Below, piece by piece: positions 25,137-33,762 of a stretch of 64,000 nt of DNA. The stretch comes from Candidatus Sysuiplasma jiujiangense (GTDB taxonomy: Archaea; Thermoplasmatota; Thermoplasmata; Sysuiplasmatales; Sysuiplasmataceae). Numbering within the stretch: the first letter of the stretch is position 1; every line of letters starts with the position of its first letter. The notes under the pieces are model-generated. The model was not told the origin of the DNA and did not search any database. It saw only the letters and a list, made by a program, of their open reading frames with translations. The DNA lies in the NCBI GenBank assembly GCA_019721075.1, contig JAHEAD010000006.1, forward strand, positions 1 to 64,000, written 5' to 3'. The position numbers and the translations under genes were made by a program.

Positions 25137-26032
25137 ACATGCATGGTCTGCATCAGGGGCGGCTCGAATTCATGCGTGCTGATTTCCAGATCCTCCGCGG
25201 TCTGGACGGCACCACCATAACGTCCGGATGAGAGGTGCATCTGCTCCTCGGCTTCCCAGTATCCCTTTCCATCCGAGCCGGAAGCGGCGAGCCTTCCCGC
25301 TTCCTTCCTTGTCAGCTGTCTCCCGAGCAGAACTTCGTAGGTCCGGTTAATTGCCTGATCTGTCCTGAGCACTCTTGCAAACGCCTCAGCTATGAGGGCG
25401 GAAGTTGAAACATACAGTTTGCCTGCTGCCTTTTTTCCGAAAATGGAGGATATGGCGCCGCGTGAGCCCAATCTTCTGAGAACCGCCGAATTGCTCTCAT
25501 CCACGATAAGACCTGTCCTGAGGATCGTGTAGCTGGCACCGCTGTTTCTTGCGGACAGTTCCATTCTGTAGTTGGAGTATGCCCATCCGCCGTCCTCCGA
25601 TTCGGCAAGAAACACGGAACTCAGGCCGGCGTACCTGGCCATCTTCTTCATGGCACTCCTTGTTATTAGCGTGTTTGCAAGGCGCTCGAAGGATTCCACG
25701 CTGTCAAGGGGTATGCTCCCCGTGTTCAGGGGGGAAGCAGCGTTCACAACGTACTTCACACCTTCGAATGCAGCGTCCGGAATGTCGCCGGACCATGGAT
25801 CGCAATAGAAAAACTCAACGCCGGGCTTCCTGTCTATCCTGCCCTCGTCTTCCATCCTGAGAAGACAACGGACGTTGAACTCCGCCTTCAGAAGCTCGTA
25901 GAACAGCCTGCCGCCTATTATGCCTTCGGCGCCGGCAACCAGAACAAGATCCGGCGGTCTGATCACTTTGCTGCCCAGCATCTGCGGAACAGCGCATTCA
26001 GCCATCGGAGGGCCTGCCGGATGACCGCTCAT
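25133..26032 (-). CDS. NAD(P)-binding epimerase/NmrA-like Rossmann protein
   Basis: The 299-residue protein has an atypical Rossmann start (LVLVAGAEGIIGGRLFYELLK) and extended-SDR-like order: KYVVNAASPLN for the loop after beta-4, AGLSSVFLAE, and SNYRMELSARNSGASYTILRTGLIV, where the Tyr-x3-Lys pair is YRMEL, so the catalytic Lys is missing. It is thus more like NmrA or complex-I-associated atypical SDRs that bind NAD(P) without classical catalysis. The first 28 residues precede the fold; an internal start at M10 or M19 is possible. Confidence 0.78.
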   Translation of the reverse strand: MSGHPAGPPMAECAVPQMLGSKVIRPPDLVLVAGAEGIIGGRLFYELLKAEFNVRCLLRMEDEGRIDRKPGVEFFYCDPWSGDIPDAAFEGVKYVVNAASPLNTGSIPLDSVESFERLANTLITRSAMKKMARYAGLSSVFLAESEDGGWAYSNYRMELSARNSGASYTILRTGLIVDESNSAVLRRLGSRGAISSIFGKKAAGKLYVSTSALIAEAFARVLRTDQAINRTYEVLLGRQLTRKEAGRLAASGSDGKGYWEAEEQMHLSSGRYGGAVQTAEDLEISTHEFEPPLMQTMHV

Positions 26033-26166
26033 TTATTCACTTTCTCCATTTGTCCGCTTATTCAACAGAAAGATAATATATGAAACTTTTTTTGCTTTAC
26101 ACGTGACAACCGCTCTTCCAATCGGCAGCAGCCTGCAGGTTGTGCTGAAAGGAGGGACTGAAGGCA

Positions 26167-26691
26167 ATGGCGAGATATGAGACGGTGCGCAACCCGGAAG
26201 GAGTGGCTGTGAATATATGGAGAGATCCTGCGCCCGGCCCTCATCTCCTGCGGGAAATTGCAGAAGGCATAGAGCAGGTGGGTGAAATAAGACGTATCCT
26301 GAACCGTTATTCACTCGACCTTGACTTCATCCGCAGGATAACAGTCATGATTGATGATGAAAACGACTTCTACATGTATGTCAACGATAAAAGCGGACAG
26401 GTGATCGTATGCAGAGACCATCTGTTGAATTCAGATCTGAAAACGGTATTTCTTGATATCATCCACGAAACAGTGCACATATTCCAGCTCAGCTTAGGAA
26501 TGGACCTCTTCGACAAGAAATACCGCTACATCGACAGACCAACTGAACTGGAGGCATATGAAGCTGCCGTTGCCGAGGGGAAAAAGCTGGGCATGGCGGA
26601 CAGCGAACTGTTCGATTATCTTGCCGTAGACTGGGTGAACGACTCAGACCATCTCAAACTGGCCGAGAAACTGGGCGTGGCCCGCAAATGA
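26167..26691 (+). CDS. Putative zinc metallopeptidase (HExxH), family unknown
   Basis: This 174-residue soluble protein contains IIHETVHIFQL (HETVH at 100-104) followed 22-25 residues later by TELEAYEA, where E127 or E129 could be the third ligand, the arrangement of minimal gluzincin-like peptidases. No signal peptide is visible, so it would act in the cytoplasm. It is divergent from the epimerase-like gene and convergent with metE. The start ATG 26167 has a purine-rich GGAGGG about 14 nt upstream. I cannot assign a named family. Confidence 0.7.
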   Translation: MARYETVRNPEGVAVNIWRDPAPGPHLLREIAEGIEQVGEIRRILNRYSLDLDFIRRITVMIDDENDFYMYVNDKSGQVIVCRDHLLNSDLKTVFLDIIHETVHIFQLSLGMDLFDKKYRYIDRPTELEAYEAAVAEGKKLGMADSELFDYLAVDWVNDSDHLKLAEKLGVARK

Positions 26692-26698
26692 CGGCATC

Positions 26699-27853
26699 TC
26701 AGGACAGATCCTTTCTTGCAAGTTCGGCCCCTCTGACCATATTCTGCAGCTTGCTGTATGCAACTTTCCATGTCCTTGTGCGCAGTCCGCAGTCAGGGTT
26801 CACATAAACAAGGCGCGGATCACCGATCAGCTCTGACGCGTGCAGTATTCTTTCCCTGACGAGATTTGGCGACTCGACGCTGTCGTCGTGCACATCGACC
26901 ACACCCAGGCCTATCTCCTTCCCGGCCTTATATTCTCCAAGTAATTTCACCACATCGTATCCTATGCGCTTTTTCATGCCAATCCTGTTACTGTCCCTGT
27001 TCGCGAACTCAAGCGCATACTGGCTTATCTTCTTCGCCTCGAGCAGCTCGGGGAACATGGCCGTGTAGTCCGTTGAATAGCAAACATGCAGCGAAAATTT
27101 GCAGTCAAATCCCTGTGTTGCCTCGTTTACCGCCTGGACGAAGTTTGATATCTGCTCCTTTCCGGGCTGAGTGCTCAGAGCCGGCTCGTCTATCTGTATC
27201 CATTTTACACCCTGCGAAACAAGCGAACTGATTTCCGGTCTTATGAGATTCTTCGAAACAGCGAAGAGCAGTTCAGTGTATGCTTTCTTCTTCAGCTCGC
27301 GCGGATCGGGATAACTGCTTTCGAGCCTCTTCTGGTAGTATTCGTTGAACGACCAGTCTGTAACCGTGTATGGGCCGGTGAAAGGAAGTTTTACAATCCT
27401 GCTGGTGTGCGCCCGTGTGAACAGGTACTCATCGAGATAGACTGGAGACTTCCACCTGATCTCGCCGATGACCGCCGCCTTCCTGTAATACTTGTTGTCC
27501 CAGGATCTGACATGCCCGATGAATTTGAAACCCTCAACCTCCCTGACAAGCGCTTCATACATCTCAGTTCTCCACTGCTCGCCGTCATAGACAATGTCGA
27601 GACCTGCCGACTCGAGATAACGAATGGCATAAATTGCAGACCACTCCCTTATTTTTTCACGCACTTCTGGAGAATCATCAGACTTCAGGTACTCAAGCAG
27701 TTTCTCGTATTCTTCAATTTTGAGCTTCTTCCCCCAGTACTTCGCCTCGCTGAAGTCGCTGTCTGATATCGGCACGCCCCTGTAACCGAGAACCCGCCAG
27801 TTGGGTTTCGAAAGGCTGCCAATCTCCTGGGCGGGGAAGAGTTCAGGAGCCAT
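26699..27853 (-). CDS. metE: Methionine synthase, catalytic (C-terminal) MetE half
   Basis: This 384-residue protein matches the C-terminal catalytic barrel of cobalamin-independent methionine synthase: WIQIDEPALS for homocysteine binding, zinc ligands HVC in SLHVCYS and the C-terminal cysteine in VYVNPDCGLRTRTW. Archaeal enzymes of this short type take the methyl group from a methylated corrinoid or H4MPT-type donor. It overlaps the upstream gene encoding the N-terminal-like half by 11 nt, so the two halves are co-expressed, replacing the single 750-residue bacterial MetE. Confidence 0.93.
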   Translation of the reverse strand: MAPELFPAQEIGSLSKPNWRVLGYRGVPISDSDFSEAKYWGKKLKIEEYEKLLEYLKSDDSPEVREKIREWSAIYAIRYLESAGLDIVYDGEQWRTEMYEALVREVEGFKFIGHVRSWDNKYYRKAAVIGEIRWKSPVYLDEYLFTRAHTSRIVKLPFTGPYTVTDWSFNEYYQKRLESSYPDPRELKKKAYTELLFAVSKNLIRPEISSLVSQGVKWIQIDEPALSTQPGKEQISNFVQAVNEATQGFDCKFSLHVCYSTDYTAMFPELLEAKKISQYALEFANRDSNRIGMKKRIGYDVVKLLGEYKAGKEIGLGVVDVHDDSVESPNLVRERILHASELIGDPRLVYVNPDCGLRTRTWKVAYSKLQNMVRGAELARKDLS

Positions 27854-28814
27854 TTTCCAGCCTCCTCGCTGCCTCGCTTATGACTTTCATCTTGTCCTCG
27901 GCGGTAAACCGCGGAAGAAATTCAAGATCTGCATTGGGAATGACGGCAACCTGTTTTATGTCGCCCAGTTTTTCTATGACAGACTTCACAAAGTTCACAA
28001 CCCAGTCGACGCTCTCCAGCAGGCTGTTCCGGGCATCTATGCATCCGACGGCAATTCCCTTCTTCGTGTCAAAGTCAGTCACTGATGACAGTGCTGTTGA
28101 AAAAAAGTCGACGCCTATCACTGAAGCATTGAAGTCGATCAGTTCCCTGAAATGCCCTTCAAGGTTTCCGAAGGGGAAATTGAGCATCACCTCGCACTTG
28201 AGCCTCTGGGTGGTGAGGTTGAACGCATCAATCGCCATCTCTATGTCCTCCTGCGCAGGTTTTCTGAAGAAAAGAAACGGTTCGACAAATTCTATCTGTC
28301 CCACTCCCTTCTCCTCAAGGAAGAGAGCTACCCTCTCCATTTCCTGCGCGAACGAGAAAACACCCGATCTCCTGTCAGGGAAATATCTGTCGTCTGAAGC
28401 CATGTATAGCGCATATGGCGCCGGAATCACGAGTTTTGCTCTCCTGCCGAATTCCCACGTCCGCTCGAAGTAGTATTTCGCAAGCTTCCTGTGTGAGATG
28501 CTTGGATATGCGTTGATAATCGGCTTCCTGTAGAATGTGTTGTTGTCGAACCATCTTGTCAGCTGAGGACCGCTGTCAAGGCCCTCAAGCGCATCGACAA
28601 ACGGCCTTATCAGATCCTGCCAGTAAAACATAGGATCTGAAATGTATGTATAGCCCTCCTGTACCTGGATAGAAAAATCCCTGGCAGCGGCTGCCATCCT
28701 GAGTTCCTCCAGCTCCTCTTCTGTTATTCGTTTCCTGTCCCAGTCCCTTGTACCGGAAATCAATTCTTCAGTCCTCGGCTGAATCCCGACAAGATATTTT
28801 TGAATGGTGGGCAT
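27843..28814 (-). CDS. MetE N-terminal-half-like protein
   Basis: This 323-residue protein resembles the N-terminal barrel of MetE (QPRTEELISGTRDWDRKRITEEEL, VIPAPYALYMASDDRYF, EVMLNFPFGN). In archaea the pair commonly occurs as two adjacent genes; the N-half's role may be methyl-donor binding or structural. Start ATG 28814 is chosen because the region before it (to 29051) has no MetE similarity and holds a TATA-like ATTATTATACC on the minus strand (around 28887-28897). Confidence 0.88.
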   Translation of the reverse strand: MPTIQKYLVGIQPRTEELISGTRDWDRKRITEEELEELRMAAAARDFSIQVQEGYTYISDPMFYWQDLIRPFVDALEGLDSGPQLTRWFDNNTFYRKPIINAYPSISHRKLAKYYFERTWEFGRRAKLVIPAPYALYMASDDRYFPDRRSGVFSFAQEMERVALFLEEKGVGQIEFVEPFLFFRKPAQEDIEMAIDAFNLTTQRLKCEVMLNFPFGNLEGHFRELIDFNASVIGVDFFSTALSSVTDFDTKKGIAVGCIDARNSLLESVDWVVNFVKSVIEKLGDIKQVAVIPNADLEFLPRFTAEDKMKVISEAARRLENGS

Positions 28815-29087
28815 GCACTCAACTCTATCCCTGATGACTGGCCTGCGGTGGCCGTTTTTCAGGCTGAAGCCTGCTAAATTGTCATTGGTATAATAATGAT
28901 CCCATCGGTGAGGGAGGGGGAAGAGGATACAGGCGCAAAAAGAGACACCTGAGGAATAGCAGGCGCACAATAGGAATATAGGTTGCCTGTCCGCTCCACT
29001 CGGCAGACGGCATTTCGACACCTGGTCTGACGGTCTCAGCACGGTGCGCAATCAAGTTTAAATTGCACATACCGTTTAAACGGGCTG
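28815..29087. promoter_or_regulatory. Divergent promoter region of metE and threonine dehydratase
   Basis: The 270-nt gap has two visible promoters. TTTAAATT (29057-29064) lies about 28 nt before ATG 29088 on the plus strand, indicating a leaderless threonine dehydratase mRNA. ATTATTATACC on the minus strand (about 28887-28897) serves the metE pair, leaving a leader of about 50 nt. No riboswitch is recognised. Confidence 0.5.
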
Positions 29088-30317
29088 ATGCAACTGAACC
29101 GGAAAGAGCATGTCACCTTCGCTGATGTCGAAAACGCGGAGGCTGTTGTCAGGAAGGTCGTAAACAGGACGCCTTTTGAGATATCCTCCTCGTATTCGAA
29201 GAGATTCAGCGGCACGGTTTATCTCAAAATGGAAAATCTGCAGAGAACCGGCTCGTTCAAGATGCGAGGCTCCTACAACAAAATCAGCCATCTGGATCCT
29301 GAACAGCGGGCGAGGGGCGTTATCGCCGCCTCGGCGGGGAATCACGCACAGGGCGTGGCCCTTTCCGCCGCGCTAAGCGGGATCAGAAGTGTCGTCGTGA
29401 TGCCACAGTATGCGTCTCTCGCAAAGGTTGCCGCAACCAAAAGCTACGGGGCAGAAGTTATACTTCACGGATCCTCATTCGACGATGCATTCAGAAAATG
29501 CGCCGAACTGCAGAAAGAAAAAGGCCTGACACTCATACACGGTTACAATGATCCGCTGGTTATTGCCGGGCAGGGCACCCTGGGGATTGAGATAGCGAGG
29601 GAGAAGGCAGATCTCGACTATCTGGTGGTTCCGGTCGGAGGCGGCGGACTGATATCCGGCATCGCGGTCGCGATGAAGGAATTGAGTCCGAGGACAAGGA
29701 TAATAGGCGTGCAGAGCGCGGCCATGCCGTCGTTTGCCGAATCCTACAGGCTGAACAAGATCGTGGAAACAGACGGGGGAGATACAATTGCCGACGGCAT
29801 TGCAATCAAACACCCGGGAGAGATACCATTTTCCATAGTGTCGAGACTCGTTGACGGCATATTCACCGTCACGGAGGATGAAATAACGGAGGCGATGTTT
29901 CTTCTGCTGGAGCGCTCAAAGCTGCTTGTGGAGGGCGCGGGAGCATCGCCGCTTGCACTTCTCCTTTCCGGAAAACTGAACGTAAAGGACAGGAAGGTCG
30001 GTCTGGTTTTGAGCGGCGGGAACGTAGATTTGACGCTTGTGCGCAAGATAATAATGAGGGGTATGATGATGCACAGGCGTATTGCAGTCGTGGAGTTCGA
30101 TACGCCCGACAGGCCAGGCTCAATGAAGGACATACTGAACATGATAGCCGGGGGCGGTGCGAGCGTTATGAGCCTCCAGGAAAGCCCGGGAAGCTCATCG
30201 GAGGCACTGAACAGGTTTTATGCGAGGGTCGTCATCGAGGTGGAAGACGAGCAGCATCTCGACAAGCTTGTGGAATCATTCAGGAAAGGCGGCCTGAGCT
30301 TCAGGCTGATATCCTGA
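29088..30317 (+). CDS. ilvA: Threonine ammonia-lyase (threonine dehydratase) with ACT domain
   Basis: This PLP enzyme converts threonine to 2-oxobutyrate and ammonia. The 409-residue protein shows the PLP-lysine motif GSFKMRGSYNK, SAGNHAQGVALSA, the phosphate-binding VVPVGGGGLISGIA and LVLSGGNVDL. A C-terminal ACT-like domain (residues about 330-409, VVEFDTPDRPGSMKDILNMI) suggests amino-acid regulation. The architecture is that of the short biosynthetic/catabolic 400-residue type. RidA (14644-15027) would detoxify its 2-aminoacrylate or enamine intermediates. Confidence 0.95.
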   Translation: MQLNRKEHVTFADVENAEAVVRKVVNRTPFEISSSYSKRFSGTVYLKMENLQRTGSFKMRGSYNKISHLDPEQRARGVIAASAGNHAQGVALSAALSGIRSVVVMPQYASLAKVAATKSYGAEVILHGSSFDDAFRKCAELQKEKGLTLIHGYNDPLVIAGQGTLGIEIAREKADLDYLVVPVGGGGLISGIAVAMKELSPRTRIIGVQSAAMPSFAESYRLNKIVETDGGDTIADGIAIKHPGEIPFSIVSRLVDGIFTVTEDEITEAMFLLLERSKLLVEGAGASPLALLLSGKLNVKDRKVGLVLSGGNVDLTLVRKIIMRGMMMHRRIAVVEFDTPDRPGSMKDILNMIAGGGASVMSLQESPGSSSEALNRFYARVVIEVEDEQHLDKLVESFRKGGLSFRLIS

Positions 30318-30320
30318 ATA

Positions 30321-30452
30321 TCACAGCTGTGCGCCCTTCGGCCACGCCGCGAGCCTGGCGTCATTCTCTGAAAAACCGTGCTTTTCCACAAGATGAACGT
30401 AGAGCTTCAGCGGTGTATCAAAATTCTTTTTGCATAAGTCGCATTTCCCCAT
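30321..30452 (-). CDS. C2H2 zinc-finger micro-protein (43 residues)
   Basis: A 43-codon frame starts at ATG 30452, preceded by GAGGTGA 5 nt upstream, a near-perfect Shine-Dalgarno. The product holds one C2H2-like finger, CDLCKKNF followed by HLVEKHG (Cys-x2-Cys, then His-x4-His), with a short C-terminal tail ending AAWPKGAQL. Small C2H2 proteins are common in archaea and may bind DNA, RNA or proteins. An AT-rich promoter (30481-30510) lies upstream. It lies downstream of RNase P RNA on the same strand. Coding signals are strong for so short a gene. Confidence 0.75.
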   Translation of the reverse strand: MGKCDLCKKNFDTPLKLYVHLVEKHGFSENDARLAAWPKGAQL

Positions 30453-30523
30453 CTTTTTCACCTCAGACAATATAATTTCAGTCTAATAAATAATCAATAC
30501 TTAATAAATGTTGCTACATGTCT

Positions 30524-30830
30524 GGTTGCCAGGTGAAGGTAGTAAGCCCCTTTCTGTTTCAGGCAGCATTCGACTGATGCGTCCTACCTGCCGGAATTGA
30601 GAATTGCCGGCCTTTTTGGACTTGCTCCGATGGGGTGTCGCCGTTTCATCACTTCCATGGGAATGTCATCGCCGCGCGAATCATGCTGCTCCATGGCTGT
30701 GTCGTTTCTGCGCCCTTGCCGGGGCTCTCGCCCCTCTGCGTTTAAACAGACCACCTTTCTCTGGAGAGGGGACTTTCCTCAGCTGCCGCGTCTGCGGCTA
30801 CCGTCGGCTGCCCTCCTTCTCCTGGCACCT
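30524..30830 (-). ncRNA. rnpB: RNase P RNA
   Basis: On the minus strand this segment has the universal RNase P RNA signatures in order: GAGGAAAGUCC (CR-I, 30770-30780), CAGAAACGACAC, GAAACGGCGAC, GGAGCAAGUCCAA, and near the 3' end ACAGAAAGGGGCUUAC (CR-V/P4 strand, 30542-30557). P1 closes the molecule: GGUGCCAGG (30821-30829) pairs with CCUGGC-A-ACC (30524-30533). The 307-nt length matches archaeal RNase P RNA. It works with protein subunits to mature tRNA 5' ends. The region is otherwise devoid of coding genes. Confidence 0.95.
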
Positions 30831-30949
30831 GCACTTACACAGTCCCTGCTAATAATCATTGTGCAACCGACCCGCAAAGGCGTCCGTATCCGTTCAATGG
30901 CGGTTCAGGCATAGATGACTGTGTCATCCCAGAGATACGAGCGCAGTCT

Positions 30950-32131
30950 TCAGACCATGTCCATTTTGGTTCCGACTTGAATAAATGCATCGACGGCGAA
31001 TTTGATATCCTCCAGGCTGTGCACCGCAGAGGGCATCAACCTTATCCTCGCGGTACCCTGTGCCACCGTCGGATATACGATGGGGGAGGCAAACACCGAC
31101 TCCTCCTCATACAGCCTTTTGCTGAATTCCACGGTCTTTTTTTCGTCACGCAGGATAACGGGTGTTATTGGTGTCCGGCTCCTTCCTGTGTCGAATCCGC
31201 CGGCCTTCAGTCCTGATTTGAGTTTTTCGGCGTTCTCACGAAGCCTCCGGAGAGGCGTGTCGTCCGATTTCATAAGCCTGATTGAGCAGAGGACGGCAGC
31301 TGCATCGCCGGGATTCAGCGCGCTGCTGAACAGAAACGGCCTTGCCCTCTGCCTCAGCAGTTCAATCAGTTCAGAGGAGCCTGCAACAAATCCCCCGACA
31401 GCACCGAGCGCCTTTGAAAAGGTGCCCATTTCAACGTCGATCCTGCCCTGGAGTCCGAAGTGGTCTACAATGCCCCTGCCGTGATCTCCCAGAACACCCT
31501 CGCCGTGTGCATCGTCGACATATGTCATGGAATCGGAATTCTCTGCAATTTCCGCTATTTCGTCGAGCGGCGCAATCTCGCCGTCCATGCTGAACACGCC
31601 GTCGGTGATGACGAGAGAGCGCCTTCCGTCCGACCTGTGCTCCTTCAGCTGCTGCCTCAGGTCAGCCATGTCGCTGTGTCTGAACACAACGCGCCCTGCC
31701 GAACTCAGCCTCACACCGTCTATGATGCTCGCATGGTTCAGTTCCTCGCTGAATACAACATCCTCCTTTCCAACGAGGACCGGAATGGTGCCCGAGTTTG
31801 CCAGCAGTCCTCCCTGGTAGGCAAGCGCAGCCTCCATGTGTTTGAATGATGCAATCTCCTCCTCCAGTTCTGCATGCAGTTCAGAGGTACCGGCTATGCT
31901 CCTTACCGCACCTGCCCCAACGCCGTATTTTTCAATGGCTTCGATGGCAGCGCGTTTCACGTCGGGATGGTTCGCATAGCCGAGATAGTTGTTGGAACAG
32001 AGGTTGAGGAACCTTTTCCCCTCTATAAGCACCCAGGCTCCCTGGGGAGACTGAAGCGTGCGTATGGGTATATACCGTCCGGCCTCCTTTAAGGCTGTAA
32101 GCTCTTTTCCGATCCATTCCTGTTTTCTCAT
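30950..32131 (-). CDS. kbl: Glycine C-acetyltransferase (2-amino-3-ketobutyrate CoA ligase)
   Basis: This PLP-dependent alpha-oxoamine synthase of about 393 residues has NLCSNNYLGYANHP, the YVDDAHGEGVLG motif with PLP-contacting Asp and His, and the PLP lysine in MGTFSKALGAVGG. The family includes 8-amino-7-oxononanoate synthase (biotin), but divergence from an epimerase-type threonine dehydrogenase 86 nt away argues for KBL: the pair turns threonine into glycine and acetyl-CoA. The start may be ATG 32131 or 32146. Confidence 0.92.
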   Translation of the reverse strand: MRKQEWIGKELTALKEAGRYIPIRTLQSPQGAWVLIEGKRFLNLCSNNYLGYANHPDVKRAAIEAIEKYGVGAGAVRSIAGTSELHAELEEEIASFKHMEAALAYQGGLLANSGTIPVLVGKEDVVFSEELNHASIIDGVRLSSAGRVVFRHSDMADLRQQLKEHRSDGRRSLVITDGVFSMDGEIAPLDEIAEIAENSDSMTYVDDAHGEGVLGDHGRGIVDHFGLQGRIDVEMGTFSKALGAVGGFVAGSSELIELLRQRARPFLFSSALNPGDAAAVLCSIRLMKSDDTPLRRLRENAEKLKSGLKAGGFDTGRSRTPITPVILRDEKKTVEFSKRLYEEESVFASPIVYPTVAQGTARIRLMPSAVHSLEDIKFAVDAFIQVGTKMDMV

Positions 32132-32217
32132 TGCTCCTTCAAACAAACTGAAGCAGGCTTAAATAACTTTTCAGTTCTTCACCTCCACGTACGATTTTTA
32201 TTTTAGAAGTGACATTC

Positions 32218-33174
32218 ATGAAAAAGATACTTGTAACTGGTGCGGGCGGGCAGATCGGCACAGAGCTGATTGAAAGCCTGTGTTCCAGACATGGCAGCGG
32301 GAACGTACTGGCGACAGACAGCAGACCTGTTCAGGACTTCCCATGCCGCTTCACGAAAATGGATGTGACGGACAGTAGTGCCGTTGAACGGAAATTTTCA
32401 GAGGAAAGGTTCGATGCGGTCTATCACCTCGCTGCAATCCTTTCGGCAAAAGGAGAGGTGAATCCGGATCTGGCATTTAATGTCAACATCAATGGAACGA
32501 AGAATGTCCTCGACGCCTCGCTCAGGAACGGAGTGGAAAGGGTCATCATTCCCAGCACAATAGGCGTGTTCGGTCCAACCACCCCGAAGGACAATGTTGC
32601 AATCGAGACCGTGACAAGACCGACCACGATATACGGCATCACTAAACTCTTCTGTGAACAGCTCGGAGATTATTATTCGAGGAAATACGGAATGGATGTA
32701 CGCGGACTGAGACTCCCGGGCATCATAAGCTACAGGTCACCACCCGGCGGTGGAACGACGGATTATGCAGTCGAAATGATAGTTTCCGCCGTCAGACGGG
32801 AGCGGTATGTCTGCTTCCTCAGGAAGGATACACGCCTTCCGATGATGTATATTCCGGATGCGATTTCATCGATGATCAAGCTGGCTGAATCCCCTGCTTC
32901 ATCGCTTATTCACAGGACAGATTTCAATGTGTCTGCATTCGAGTTCACACCGGAAGAGCTGGAAACAGAGCTGAAGTCTTATTTCCCGGATATCGAGGTA
33001 GCTTACAGGCCCGACGAAAGGCAGAAAATTGCCGACAGCTGGCCACACTCTGTAGATTCACAGGCAGCGGCAAGCGAATGGGGATTTGAGGCAAAATTCA
33101 ACTTCAGACAGATGGTTGACGACATGGTGAAAAACCTGGTCGTCGGGTTAAGGCAGAGGAACGCACCGTTCTGA
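32218..33174 (+). CDS. tdh: L-threonine 3-dehydrogenase, epimerase (SDR) type
   Basis: The 318-residue protein has the NAD-binding ILVTGAGGQIGTELIE start, catalytic S/T-Y-K set (IIPSTIGVFG, IYGITKLFCEQLG), and the family stretch GLRLPGIISYRSPPGGGTTDYAV typical of archaeal SDR-type TDH such as that of Thermoplasma volcanium. It oxidises threonine to 2-amino-3-ketobutyrate for KBL. Start ATG 32218 follows a TATA-like TTTTTATTTTAG about 25 nt upstream. The upstream in-frame GTG 32209 is less likely. Confidence 0.95.
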   Translation: MKKILVTGAGGQIGTELIESLCSRHGSGNVLATDSRPVQDFPCRFTKMDVTDSSAVERKFSEERFDAVYHLAAILSAKGEVNPDLAFNVNINGTKNVLDASLRNGVERVIIPSTIGVFGPTTPKDNVAIETVTRPTTIYGITKLFCEQLGDYYSRKYGMDVRGLRLPGIISYRSPPGGGTTDYAVEMIVSAVRRERYVCFLRKDTRLPMMYIPDAISSMIKLAESPASSLIHRTDFNVSAFEFTPEELETELKSYFPDIEVAYRPDERQKIADSWPHSVDSQAAASEWGFEAKFNFRQMVDDMVKNLVVGLRQRNAPF

Positions 33175-33237
33175 TTTTACAGCACTAACTTAAATAAATG
33201 TTCAGTATGAACCACATTTGTCTGTTTGCTGGACGGC

Positions 33238-33322
33238 GCGGAGGTAGCCAAGCACGGTCAACGGCGCGAGAATGAGGGTCTCGTCTCGCAGGAGTCCGCC
33301 GGTTCGAATCCGGCCCTCCGCA
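33238..33322 (+). tRNA. tRNA-Leu (anticodon GAG)
   Basis: This class II tRNA has a 7-bp acceptor stem GCGGAGG/CCUCCGC and discriminator A at 33322. The D arm is GCC...GGC. The anticodon stem CGAGA/UCUCG encloses loop AUGAGGG, so the anticodon is GAG. There is a long variable arm, and the T arm is GCCGG-UUCGAAU-CCGGC. No intron and no encoded CCA. A TATA-like CTTAAATAAATG lies near 33189-33200. Confidence 0.97.
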
Positions 33323-33762
33323 CTCACATTTGTGTGTTATTACGACCCTTAATATTCAGTTTAAATATGAGTTATAGTATGATAATATAGCAGATTTCCG
33401 GTAATCCGGTTTACCGCATTCCTGTTCTTTTCATGTATGCTTTGTGATGGTCCTACAGATTCAGTGTCCTATGGTTCCAGGGTCTTATCTCGACCTGAGT
33501 GTCATATCGGGACTGATAATTGTGGTTATTGCAATAATACTTATTAACGTAATTCACCAATGAAGAAAAAACAAGAGCAGATGACCAGATATCCCGATTT
33601 GATTATTGTAAAAAGTCTCATTATTTCTTGTAATGGGAAACGCCAATCCGAAATGCGGAATGTATTCTCTCATCTCATTTATCAGTTAAAACCAGTTGTG
33701 AAGATGGAAATCTCTCTTTCAGGCCCTGAAAATACATTTATATGGAAGCGAGATAGTTCTGG
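33323..33762. other. AT-rich gap of about 440 nt; one possible micro-ORF
   Basis: Apart from a possible 38-residue membrane micro-ORF at 33447-33563, I see no gene, RNA or repeat here. The TATA box CATTTATATGG (33735-33744), about 24 nt before GTG 33763, belongs to the next gene. The composition is clearly more AT-rich than the flanking 30 kb. Confidence 0.5.
33447..33563 (+). CDS. Possible single-pass membrane micro-protein (38 residues)
   Basis: An ATG 33447 frame of 38 codons encodes a short polar N-terminus and a strongly hydrophobic run (VISGLIIVVIAIILINVI), ending HQ. It could be a small membrane subunit, in the manner of KdpF-like peptides, but no Shine-Dalgarno or clear TATA was found and chance cannot be excluded. 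ATG 33471 gives a 30-residue version. It precedes the frameshifted zinc-ribbon protein and the P-type ATPase. Confidence 0.25.
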   Translation: MVLQIQCPMVPGSYLDLSVISGLIIVVIAIILINVIHQ

